A stretch of 36,812 nucleotides of DNA, from contig CAMLTW010000019.1 in the NCBI GenBank assembly GCA_946486375.1, positions 1 through 36,812 on the forward strand. The letters run 5' to 3'. This DNA is from an uncultured Rikenellaceae bacterium (GTDB lineage Bacteria; Bacteroidota; Bacteroidia; Bacteroidales; Rikenellaceae). The notes beneath the pieces were generated by a model. It was not told where the DNA came from, did not search any database, and was given only the letters and a program-made list of their open reading frames with translations. Position numbers and translations under genes: made by a program. Of the stretch, positions 24,001 to 32,396 are shown piece by piece (position 1 is the stretch's first letter; each line of letters opens with the position of its first letter).

Positions 24001-25380
24001 ATGAAGAAACCGTTTCTACTGTTGTCTTTCCTGCTGAGCGTTGCAACCGTCGCCGCACAGCTTCCGGCCCGGACGCCGGAGAACGTCCGCAAATACATCC
24101 GCATTTGCCGGGAGAACATCCGCAAGGAAATGAAAGGCATGTACCGTGAACCGGGACAGGCGTTGAAATATCCTTTCCTGGCTCCCGGCAGCAACCAGTA
24201 TCTCGACATGCTCTGGGACTGGGATTCGTGGCTGAGCAATGTGGCCCTGCGGCAAATTCTGTTGGAAAACGGTACGAAGGAAGACCGGGAGGAAGCGCTG
24301 AAATACGAACGGGGGTGCGTGCTCAACGCCCTTTCCTACGGCGGGATGGACGGCTGGATTCCGATCTGGATCGAGCGGAACGCCCCTTCGCGGGAGGAAA
24401 TGCTGAAAACCCGCAATCCGTGGAAGAGCAACATGCATAAACCGACCCTCGCCCAGCATGCCGCCTTCATCGTCCGGAACACGGACGGAGACGCCGAATG
24501 GCTCCGGGAGGACTTCTATTACCTGCAGGCCTTCGTGAACAAATATCTCAATTTCCACCGGCACAAGGCTACGGGACTGCTGTATTGGGAAACGGACGAA
24601 GCGATCGGCGTGGACAACGATCCCAGTACGTTCTACCGTCCTTACGGCAGTTCGGGTTCCATCTTCCTGAACGCCATGATGTACAAGGAATTGCAGGCTA
24701 TGGATTACCTGGCTCGGCGCCTGAAGCTGGACGAAATCGCGGACTTCTACGCCCGGGAAGCGGAGAAGCTGAAAGCGGTCGTCCGGGAACACTGCTGGGA
24801 TCCGCGGGACGGATTCTATTACAGCGTCGACCTAAACCTGCGTCCGTTGGAAAAGCCGGACATCGAGGGGGTGCAGCCGGGACAATTGTTTCTGCACGTC
24901 GGAGGGCCGCGAACATACGACTGCTTGATCCAGCGATTGGGCGTATGGAGCGGATTTCTGGCCCTATGGAGCGGCATCGCCACACCGGAGCAGGCACGGG
25001 AAATGGTGGCCCGGCATTTCCGCGACACCGCGTCGTTCAATGCGCCTGCGGGCATCCGCACCCTGTCGAAAATGGAAAAGATGTACGACGTGCGCGGCAG
25101 CGGGAATCCCTCGTCGTGGCTGGGGCCGGTGTGGATCAATGTGAATTACCTTGTTTTCAGAGGACTGGTCGATTACGGATTCGAAGCGGAAGCGCGGGAA
25201 GTGGCCGAAAAAACCGTGCTGCTGCTGGGTCGGGATTACGAACGGTTCGGAGCGCTGCACGAATATTACCTTCCGGAGAACGGAGAACCGGTGCTGAACA
25301 AAGGGTTCCAGAACTGGAACCTGCTGGTGCTGAACATGGCCGCCTGGCTCGACGGAAAACCGACGGTGCGGGAATTCTGA
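24001..25380 (+). CDS. Secreted MGH1/GH63-like glycoside hydrolase
   Basis: A 459-residue exported (alpha/alpha)6-barrel glycosidase of the trehalase/GH63/mannosylglycerate-hydrolase (MGH1) group. The start at 24001 gives a clean signal peptide (MKKPFLLLSFLLSVATVAAQ). Family-like motifs are LDMLWDWDSWLSNVALRQ (about residue 70), MDGWIPIW, VDNDPSTFYRPYGSSGS, and near the C-terminus GSGNPSSWLGPVWINVNYLVFRGL. GFQNWNLLVLNMAAWLDG closes the barrel. The acid/base pair is not certain by eye. A likely substrate is a small alpha-glucoside or alpha-mannoside in the periplasm. It stands alone between a terminator and the eno promoter, so no neighbour informs its pathway. Confidence 0.8.
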   Translation: MKKPFLLLSFLLSVATVAAQLPARTPENVRKYIRICRENIRKEMKGMYREPGQALKYPFLAPGSNQYLDMLWDWDSWLSNVALRQILLENGTKEDREEALKYERGCVLNALSYGGMDGWIPIWIERNAPSREEMLKTRNPWKSNMHKPTLAQHAAFIVRNTDGDAEWLREDFYYLQAFVNKYLNFHRHKATGLLYWETDEAIGVDNDPSTFYRPYGSSGSIFLNAMMYKELQAMDYLARRLKLDEIADFYAREAEKLKAVVREHCWDPRDGFYYSVDLNLRPLEKPDIEGVQPGQLFLHVGGPRTYDCLIQRLGVWSGFLALWSGIATPEQAREMVARHFRDTASFNAPAGIRTLSKMEKMYDVRGSGNPSSWLGPVWINVNYLVFRGLVDYGFEAEAREVAEKTVLLLGRDYERFGALHEYYLPENGEPVLNKGFQNWNLLVLNMAAWLDGKPTVREF

Positions 25381-25507
25381 GCGGGCTTCCGGCTCTTCCG
25401 GGGCAAGCGATTTTCTCGAAAGGCGCGGCCGCTTTCGTTATCGTTCCGAAGCGAAAGCGACGAGACGGGCATCCGTAAACGACGCGGAAAGGTTTAACGG
25501 CGGATCG

Positions 25508-25539
25508 TTTGCCCGTTTCGAAACATTTGCGTACATTTG
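25508..25539 (+). promoter_or_regulatory. Promoter of eno
   Basis: TTTG (25508-25511), 20-nt spacer, TACATTTG (25532-25539): a near-perfect Bacteroidota promoter. The leader to the eno ATG is about 60 nt. Confidence 0.75.
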
Positions 25540-25602
25540 CGAGGTTTCGCCGCCCAGAGCGGCCCCGAAAGGGAACTTGTTATGAATCAACAAATACTTT
25601 AA

Positions 25603-26910
<1,308 letters not shown>

Positions 26911-26974
26911 TTCCGGCTTCCGGATCGGAGGGCCGCCTTTCGTTCGGCTTCCGGGAAGGAACGTTTTTCAACAG

Positions 26975-27013
26975 GGAGAAGGAACCTTCGTTGGTTCCTT
27001 CTCCTTATTTTTA
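26975..27013 (+). terminator. Terminator after eno
   Basis: GGAGAAGGAACC (26975-26986), 6-nt loop, GGTTCCTTCTCC (26993-27004), then TTATTTTT. Perfect 12-bp stem. Confidence 0.88.
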
Positions 27014-27093
27014 TGTGAACCCTGTTTCTACTCCTTCCGTCCCGTCTGCTTTACCGCTGTTTCCCCCGGCACTTTCTCCGTACCCTTCAAAAA

Positions 27094-27129
27094 ACTAAAA
27101 AAATAGTTGTTAAACTAAAATTTTAGTTA
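27094..27129 (+). promoter_or_regulatory. Tandem BlaI-type operators
   Basis: Two 16-bp sites with AACTA and TAGTT half-sites: AACTA-N6-TAGTT at 27094-27109 and AACTAAAATTTTAGTT, a perfect palindrome, at 27114-27129. They are 20 bp apart centre to centre, close to two DNA turns. The second fills the spacer directly upstream of the -7 box. The BlaI-family repressor encoded just downstream is the obvious binder. Confidence 0.75.
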
Positions 27130-27130
27130 T

Positions 27131-27138
27131 ATGTTTGT
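27131..27138 (+). promoter_or_regulatory. -7 promoter box of blaI-M56 operon
   Basis: TATGTTTG matches TAnnTTTG. GTTG at 27107-27110 is near the -33 position. The box directly follows the second operator, so bound repressor would block polymerase. The leader to the blaI ATG is about 95 nt. Confidence 0.65.
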
Positions 27139-27240
27139 ATCGGCAGGAACCGAAAAACCGAAATCGTTCGGAGGAAAAATCCGGGGAACTGCTGCGGACG
27201 GGAAAAATCCCGGCTCGAAACCTTACGAAAACAGGAACAT

Positions 27241-27642
27241 ATGCAGACCGATCATCGCAAACCGAAACAGGAACTGACACGGGCGGAACTGGAGATCATG
27301 CAGATCCTCTGGAAAAAAGGGGATGCCTTCGTCAACGAAATACTCGAAGAAATGCCCGATCCCAAACCTGCCTACAACACCGTTTCGACCATCGTCCGAA
27401 TTCTGGAAAAGAAGGGAATGGTCGGTCACCGGGCCTATGGCAAAAGTCATCGTTATCATCCCCTGATCGGCAAGGAAGAATATACGCAGTCTTTCATGCG
27501 AAACGTGATGCACAATTTTTTCGACAATTCGTTTTCCCAGCTGTTCTCCTTTTTCTCGGCCCGGGAAAACCTGAGCGTGGGCGAACTGGAAGAAATCGGA
27601 CGGATGGCGCGGCGAATCATCGAACAAAGGAAAACCGAATAA
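27241..27642 (+). CDS. BlaI/MecI/CopY-family transcriptional repressor
   Basis: A 133-residue winged-helix repressor that dimerises on palindromic operators and is inactivated when its partner M56 sensor-peptidase is triggered. The signature is LTRAELEIMQILWKKGDAFVNEILEEM and PAYNTVSTIVRILEKKGMVGH, followed by the wing YGKSHRYHPLIGKEEYTQSF and a helical dimerisation tail. It precedes the M56 gene by 10 bp and has matching operators at its promoter. In Bacteroidota such pairs often have no beta-lactamase and respond to other envelope signals; no resistance gene is present here. Confidence 0.93.
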   Translation: MQTDHRKPKQELTRAELEIMQILWKKGDAFVNEILEEMPDPKPAYNTVSTIVRILEKKGMVGHRAYGKSHRYHPLIGKEEYTQSFMRNVMHNFFDNSFSQLFSFFSARENLSVGELEEIGRMARRIIEQRKTE

Positions 27643-27652
27643 ATTCCCGGTC

Positions 27653-29380
27653 ATGGACTCATTGCCCTATCTGATAAAGACGCAAATCTGTTTCGCCCTG
27701 CTCTGGACGTTTTACCAGGCGGTCTTGCGGAACAGCAGCCGGTTCGGAGAAAACCGCATCTTCTTGCTGGGAACGGCTGCCGGCTCCTTCCTGATTCCCG
27801 CCCTGACGTTGCCCGTCTACGAAAGCGCTCCGATGGAGGTGTTCGTTCCGGCAGCCGCAGTCGAAACGGCGCTGCCCGCCGTCCGGGAAAGTCCGTATCC
27901 GCTGATGGCGTGGATACGGGGAATCTACCTGGCCGGGGTAGTGATTCTGCTATCGGCCACGGCATGGCACCTCGGAAAAATCGGCCGCACTTTCCGCCGC
28001 GCTTCCGTGCTGGGAAGGCACGATTCCGCCCGGATTCTCGGGTCGGAAGACACCCCTTCGGCGTTCACCTTCTTCCATTGCATCTTCGTCAACCGGAAAG
28101 CGGTGGGCGACTCCGAGCTTCCGCATGTCCTCGCCCACGAAATGTGTCATGTCAGGCTCAGGCACGGCCTCGACCTGGCGTTCGCACGTGGGTTGCTGAT
28201 CGCCTGCTGGTGGAATCCGTTCGTATGGCTCTGGTACCGCTCGCTTCGGGAAATCCACGAATTTCAGGCCGACCGGGAAGTATTGCGGAAGGGCTACGAT
28301 ACGGAAACTTACATCACTTCACTCATTCGGAATCTGTCCGGCATGCATCCGGAGCTTGTCAGCGGATTCAGCTATTCATTGATTAAAAAACGACTTGCCA
28401 TGATTTCCAGAAACAAAACCCAAAGGCGAACGTCCTTCCGCCCGTTGCTCTCCCTTCCCGTCCTGTTCGCCTTGCTGGCTCTGTTCTCTTTCACGGAGAA
28501 ACCGGCCCGGCTCGAATCCGTTGCTGCGGCTCCCGTTTCGGATGCCGCCGTGCAGCACCGCTCGGACAGCGTCTCCTATATCCTGAACGGGAAACGAATA
28601 AGTAAGGCGGAAATGTCCGCCCTGAAACCTGAGAATATCGAGTCCATCGACGTTTACAAGGACCGGAATACGATCATCATCCGAACGAAAAAGGGGAAAG
28701 GGAACCAGGAAAACCCCGGTTCGTCCTCCGGCGGTGCGAATGTCCGCCCGGACAGTTCCGTTACGCTTCGGGTAAAAAGAAAAGAAGCGAACCTGAACGG
28801 TACGGCCGTCAGCATCTTTTTCGATGAGAAAGAGACCGACCCGGAAGGAGGAACCGATCAAACCGGGCAAACTTCCCGGACGGAAGCGTCGATCGAAAGC
28901 GTTTCCCCGGAAATCCGCGTGGTCTCCGTCCGCACTCAAGCCAAAGGATTGGAAGGCCGTATTTCGGCTGAAAGCCGAAAAAGTCTTCGGATTGTTACGG
29001 ATTCCGTAAAAAGCGTGTCTTCCCCGAACGCTTCCGTTATCGTCGTGGGCGGGAAAGAAGCGGGTTACGTGATCGACGGGAAACGGGTTTCGCCGGAGCG
29101 AATGAACGATCTCGACCCGCTCCGCATCCGTTCCATCCGGTTCGACAAGGAAACCAACACTCTCCGGATCGAGACGCGTTCCGGAAATCCCAAACGTCGT
29201 GTTGCGGTGAATTCTTCCAGATCGGGGCAGGAAGAACCTGTCTACCTGCTGGACGGGCGGGAAATTTCGCAGCAGGAGTTCAGCACGCTCAAATCGGACG
29301 AGATCGAAAGCATTGATGTGCGGAAGGACGGAAAGGCGGTCATTTCCATCGTGACGAAGAAAAACAAAAAGCAGGATTGA
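27653..29380 (+). CDS. M56 (BlaR1/MecR1-like) membrane metallopeptidase with three TonB-plug-like repeats
   Basis: A 575-residue sensor-peptidase partner of BlaI. Residues 1-110 hold about three membrane helices. The zinc motif is HEMCH (162-166) in VLAHEMCHVRLRHGLD, with EIHEFQADRE (about 200-209) giving the third ligand, and a final membrane helix at about 265-280. Instead of a penicillin-binding domain, the C-terminal region carries three copies of a roughly 40-residue motif resembling the SusC plug: YILNGKRIS...IESIDVYKD (309-347), YVIDGKRVS...IRSIRFDKE (472-508) and YLLDGREIS...IESIDVRKD (531-569). They are joined by Ser/Thr/Gly-rich linkers. By family topology this tail lies in the periplasm and may sense or mimic a TonB-system partner; that is inference. 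Confidence 0.9.
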   Translation: MDSLPYLIKTQICFALLWTFYQAVLRNSSRFGENRIFLLGTAAGSFLIPALTLPVYESAPMEVFVPAAAVETALPAVRESPYPLMAWIRGIYLAGVVILLSATAWHLGKIGRTFRRASVLGRHDSARILGSEDTPSAFTFFHCIFVNRKAVGDSELPHVLAHEMCHVRLRHGLDLAFARGLLIACWWNPFVWLWYRSLREIHEFQADREVLRKGYDTETYITSLIRNLSGMHPELVSGFSYSLIKKRLAMISRNKTQRRTSFRPLLSLPVLFALLALFSFTEKPARLESVAAAPVSDAAVQHRSDSVSYILNGKRISKAEMSALKPENIESIDVYKDRNTIIIRTKKGKGNQENPGSSSGGANVRPDSSVTLRVKRKEANLNGTAVSIFFDEKETDPEGGTDQTGQTSRTEASIESVSPEIRVVSVRTQAKGLEGRISAESRKSLRIVTDSVKSVSSPNASVIVVGGKEAGYVIDGKRVSPERMNDLDPLRIRSIRFDKETNTLRIETRSGNPKRRVAVNSSRSGQEEPVYLLDGREISQQEFSTLKSDEIESIDVRKDGKAVISIVTKKNKKQD

Positions 29381-29393
29381 TCCTTCCGTGAAA

Positions 29394-29423
29394 GGGGAAA
29401 CGGACAGGTCTTGTCCGTTCCCC
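29394..29423 (+). terminator. Hairpin between the M56 gene and the next gene
   Basis: GGGGAA and CGGACA (29394-29406, one bulged A) pair with TGTCCGTTCCCC (29412-29423). The T run is poor (ATGTTT), so it may be only a partial terminator or an mRNA-stabilising hairpin. Confidence 0.4.
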
Positions 29424-29458
29424 ATGTTTCATCCTTTATCCTAAACCGGCATCGAAAA

Positions 29459-30061
29459 ATGAGAAGAATTGCATTCATCGTACTGTTGTCCCTGTTTTCC
29501 GGGATGGTCTTCGCCCAGAATCGGGTGGAAGTCGATTACGAATCCCCCGATTCCCTTCCGGCGACCCTCCGCGAGCTCATGGAGTTCCTCGATGTGAAAT
29601 ACATGAAAATCCGGGTGCACGGAGACATCCGGGGAAAACAGTGGAAACTCCGGGTCAACGAGGCCCACGACGGGCAGGTGAAAACCAATCCGGTTTTCCC
29701 GTATTCCACGGAATTTACCGATACCGTGGCGGTTTTCACCTTCATCGCCCGGGACGACGGCGATTCCGTCAAGATCTTCACCAAAACCCCATGGTATTCC
29801 GGTTCCCGGAAATACGCTGTCGAAACGGCCAACGGAACGGCACATGCGACTCCTTACATCTTAATGGAAACGCTTCCCGCACAACCCTATACCCTGCCGG
29901 GTGAAGTCAACTTGGTCGCCTATACAAGCGGACTTCAAAAAGACCCGGAAAAAACGTCCTTCGATTTTTGCGGCCTGCGGTTTGCCAAAACGGACCCGAA
30001 AGAGTGGCAGGCCGTGCACAAAGTTCCGCGTTTCGTGTATTTCTCGCTTCAATTGAAATGA
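29459..30061 (+). CDS. Secreted protein of unknown function
   Basis: A 200-residue exported protein. The ATG at 29459 yields a clear signal peptide (MRRIAFIVLLSLFSGMVFAQ); the frame stays open further upstream, but only across the hairpin region. The mature part reads as mostly beta (VDYESPDSLPATLRELMEFL, KIRVHGDIRGKQWKLRVNE, TVAVFTFIARDDGDSVKIF, YFSLQLK at the end), suggesting a small periplasmic beta-sandwich. I do not recognise a family. It is 78 bp downstream of the M56 gene in the same direction with a weak hairpin between, so it may be part of the BlaI regulon. Confidence 0.7.
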   Translation: MRRIAFIVLLSLFSGMVFAQNRVEVDYESPDSLPATLRELMEFLDVKYMKIRVHGDIRGKQWKLRVNEAHDGQVKTNPVFPYSTEFTDTVAVFTFIARDDGDSVKIFTKTPWYSGSRKYAVETANGTAHATPYILMETLPAQPYTLPGEVNLVAYTSGLQKDPEKTSFDFCGLRFAKTDPKEWQAVHKVPRFVYFSLQLK

Positions 30062-30130
30062 TTTTGCCCGAAAACGGGTAGACGGCAACGCCTGTAAACG
30101 ATTTCGGAAAGCAGGCAAAAAAACGGCCGA

Positions 30131-30175
30131 AACAGGACGGTTCGACATGCTTCGGGCCGTTCCTGTTCGTTTTCC
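30131..30175 (+). terminator. Possible terminator after the secreted-protein gene
   Basis: AACAGGACGG and CCGTTCCTGTT pair with one bulged base around a loop of about 16 nt, then CGTTTTCC. Imperfect but correctly placed before the radical SAM gene. Confidence 0.4.
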
Positions 30176-30278
30176 GGTTCCCGGTCGGTAAAACACACCC
30201 GAAAGGCACGATTTTTATGAAAATAAAATACACTTTCGGGGAATAACCCGTATCTTCGTAAAAACAATTGTCAGCACC

Positions 30279-31052
30279 ATGTCGACCTCGCTTTTCGGAG
30301 ACGTGATTTTCGGGCCCGTTCACAGCCGCCGGCTGGGGCTTTCCCTCGGTGTCAACCTGTTGCCGGTGGATGCCAAACTCTGCAATTTCAACTGCATCTA
30401 TTGCGAATGCGGATGGAACGGCCCGCGGTCCAAGGCCCGGTTCAATTCCCGCGAAAAGGTGCGGGAGGAGCTGGAACGAAAGCTCCGGGAGATGGGGGTG
30501 GAAGGGAAGCTACCGGATGTGATCACTTTCGCCGGAAACGGGGAACCGACTCTTCACCCCCAATTCGAGGAAATCATCGGAGACACGATCGCCCTGCGGG
30601 ACGAGTTGGCTCCGCGTGCCCGGATCGCCGTCCTGAGCAACGCCACGCTGGCGGGCAGGCCGTCCGTCCGCCGCGCGCTGCTGAAGGTGGACGAGAACAT
30701 CCTTAAACTCGATTCGGCTTTCGACCGCACGGTACGGCAAATCAACGGCCCGCAGGGAAACTATTCGGTGGCGGACACGGTGGAAAATCTGAAAAAATTC
30801 GACGGCCGGATGATCCTGCAAACGATGTTCCTGCGGGGATCCTGCCGCGGGGAAACGGTGGACAACGCCACGGAAGAGGAAGTGAACGCCTGGCTGGAAG
30901 CGGTCGGGGAAATTCGCCCTTCCAAAGTGATGATCTACACCATCGACCGGGACACGCCCGCAGAAGGGCTGCAGAAGGTTTCCGTGGAAGAATTGAACCG
31001 GATAGCGGAACGGGTGCGGCGGCTGGGCACGGAGTGCAGCGTCGCGGGATAG
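30279..31052 (+). CDS. Radical SAM protein
   Basis: A 257-residue radical S-adenosylmethionine enzyme. The cluster motif is CNFNCIYC (Cys35, Cys39, Cys42), and the SAM-binding GNGEPTLHP is the GGE-type motif. The opening MSTSLFGDVIFGPVHSRRLGLSLGVNLLP is typical of a widespread uncharacterised group of short radical SAM proteins. There is no extra C-terminal cluster domain (SPASM or TRAM). TATCTTCG (30250-30257) is a near-match -7 box. The substrate is unknown and neighbouring genes do not suggest one. Confidence 0.88.
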   Translation: MSTSLFGDVIFGPVHSRRLGLSLGVNLLPVDAKLCNFNCIYCECGWNGPRSKARFNSREKVREELERKLREMGVEGKLPDVITFAGNGEPTLHPQFEEIIGDTIALRDELAPRARIAVLSNATLAGRPSVRRALLKVDENILKLDSAFDRTVRQINGPQGNYSVADTVENLKKFDGRMILQTMFLRGSCRGETVDNATEEEVNAWLEAVGEIRPSKVMIYTIDRDTPAEGLQKVSVEELNRIAERVRRLGTECSVAG

Positions 31053-31189
31053 CAGGATCGTTTTTATTTCCTTCCACCCGGAAATATGGTGAGATTTTTG
31101 CAGTTACCGGGTAAGTTCGAAAGTAACACGAAAACGTGCTCAAGACTAATTATTAACTAACAATTGTTTAACTTTAAAAAATCAAAGCC

Positions 31190-31381
31190 ATGAAATGTCC
31201 TTTGCTTTCTTTTCTGGGCGGAGCCCTGGTAGGTGCCGCTATCGCTCTGTTGTATGCTCCCGAAACCGGTAACGAAACCCGTCGCAAACTTCACGGGATG
31301 GTTGCCCAGGGCAAACAAAAGATGAAAGACGCCGTAGAAGAAGGATACGACAAGATCAACGAATACAAAATGACCGACTAA
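31190..31381 (+). CDS. YtxH-domain small membrane-associated protein
   Basis: A 63-residue protein with one N-terminal glycine-rich membrane segment (LLSFLGGALVGAAIALLYAPETG) and an amphipathic charged tail (ETRRKLHGMVAQGKQKMKDAV). The GxxxG-rich start and YAPETGNETR are the YtxH signature; proteins of this type are often general-stress genes. It is first in a three-gene operon (13 bp to the next gene). Upstream AT-rich DNA holds AACAATTGTT (31159-31168), a perfect palindrome, and TAACTTTA (31169-31176), a one-mismatch -7 box. Confidence 0.85.
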   Translation: MKCPLLSFLGGALVGAAIALLYAPETGNETRRKLHGMVAQGKQKMKDAVEEGYDKINEYKMTD

Positions 31382-31394
31382 TTACCGGTAAAAG

Positions 31395-31784
31395 ATGGAG
31401 AGTATGCAGGAACAGGAAAAGGAAAATCCGGGAAGAGCAGAGCGGATCAAACAGGATGTGTGTGACTATGTCGGGCTTCGCATGGACAACCTGCGGCTCG
31501 GACTGATCGAACACCTCTCGACGCTGCTCAGTACGGTATGCAGTGTGGCCATCGCCTTCATTCTGGCAGGATTGGGTATCCTTTTCCTGGCGGCGGCGCT
31601 CACCTGGATGCTCGGGATTCTGATCGGTTCGATACTCTCCGCGGTATTTATCATGAGCGTTCTGTTCTTCGTGCTTGGAATCGTTTTCTACGCCAACCGC
31701 AAGAAGCTGGTGGTCAATCCCGCCGTGAGAATGCTGAGCAAGGTGATTTTCGACATCGACAAAAAATATTCGGATCATGAGTAA
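31395..31784 (+). CDS. Phage-holin-family / YqjE-like inner-membrane protein
   Basis: A 129-residue membrane protein with two hydrophobic helices (LLSTVCSVAIAFILAGLGIL and a second one from about 72 to 95) between charged ends. It matches the layout of the holin-superfamily-III/YqjE group, which in most chromosomes are not phage lysis genes but envelope-stress proteins paired with YtxH or YqjD-like partners, as here. There is no phage gene nearby. It overlaps the next gene by 8 bp, so translation is coupled. Confidence 0.8.
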   Translation: MESMQEQEKENPGRAERIKQDVCDYVGLRMDNLRLGLIEHLSTLLSTVCSVAIAFILAGLGILFLAAALTWMLGILIGSILSAVFIMSVLFFVLGIVFYANRKKLVVNPAVRMLSKVIFDIDKKYSDHE

Positions 31785-32073
31785 GAGGGCGAGGTATCAG
31801 CACTTCAGGAATATCGAAGACGTCAGAGCCGAAAGACGGCGGATCGGATGGGAACTGAAATCCGCCGAGCAACAACTCAAGACCGATTACGAAGGCGTTG
31901 TCAAAATGTTCAGTGTGGGATATCTCATCGCACGGATATCGGAAAAGACCACGGAAATCTATTCCCTTACACAGTGGGCGGTGGTGGGTTACGACCTGAT
32001 CAACGGCTTTATCCGGAAGTTCCGGGAAAAGGCCGCGCACGCCCGTGCGGGGATCGAAGCGAAAGCGGAGTAA
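31777..32073 (+). CDS. Small helical protein of the YtxH operon, function unknown
   Basis: A 98-residue, highly charged, probably all-helical protein (RNIEDVRAERRRIGWELKSAE...), with a weakly hydrophobic middle (IYSLTQWAVVGYDLINGF). It starts inside the stop of the holin-like gene (ATGAGTAA overlap). In position and size it recalls yqjK, third gene of the E. coli yqjD-yqjE-yqjK operon; sequence similarity is not evident by eye. Confidence 0.75.
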   Translation: MSKRARYQHFRNIEDVRAERRRIGWELKSAEQQLKTDYEGVVKMFSVGYLIARISEKTTEIYSLTQWAVVGYDLINGFIRKFREKAAHARAGIEAKAE

Positions 32074-32092
32074 AGAACGAACGCGAACAGCG

Positions 32093-32126
32093 GCGGCATC
32101 CGGGTGTACCGGATGCCGCTTTTTTT
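32093..32126 (+). terminator. Terminator of the YtxH operon
   Basis: GCGGCATCCGG (32093-32103), 5-nt loop, CCGGATGCCGC (32109-32119), then seven T residues. A textbook intrinsic terminator. Confidence 0.95.
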
Positions 32127-32322
32127 GCGCCTCGCCTACCGGCATACCGGCAGGGAAACGGCTTTGGAGTATTCGTTTCGCCTTCCGCATCCGAAATATC
32201 CGTTTTCGTCTGGATTTCGGAAAGATCGGTTCCAGCCCCATATCTCCCGAATCAGCGGAAACAGGTGCTCCGGGCCGTCCGGAAACAGCGGATAACCGCT
32301 TTGCCGGAAACCGCAGAATGAA
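32127..32322. other. Intergenic DNA between convergent operons
   Basis: Noncoding sequence between the plus-strand YtxH operon terminator and the minus-strand porin terminator. I see no gene, promoter or repeat in it. Confidence 0.5.
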
Positions 32323-32350
32323 AAGCGGAACGGTTTGAACCGTCCCGCTT
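32323..32350 (-). terminator. Terminator after the porin gene
   Basis: AAGCGGAACGGTT (32323-32335) pairs with AACCGTCCCGCTT (32338-32350) with one mismatch. On the minus strand it ends in CTTTTC, 46 bp beyond the porin stop. Confidence 0.65.
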
Positions 32351-32396
32351 CGTCGTTCCGGAACCGAAGTCGTTCCCTCGGCTCTAAACCGCTTTC

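Noticed and set aside
31395-31784. Phage remnant suggested by the holin-like gene
   Set aside because: No endolysin, capsid, tail or integrase gene is nearby, and its operon partners are stress-type envelope proteins.
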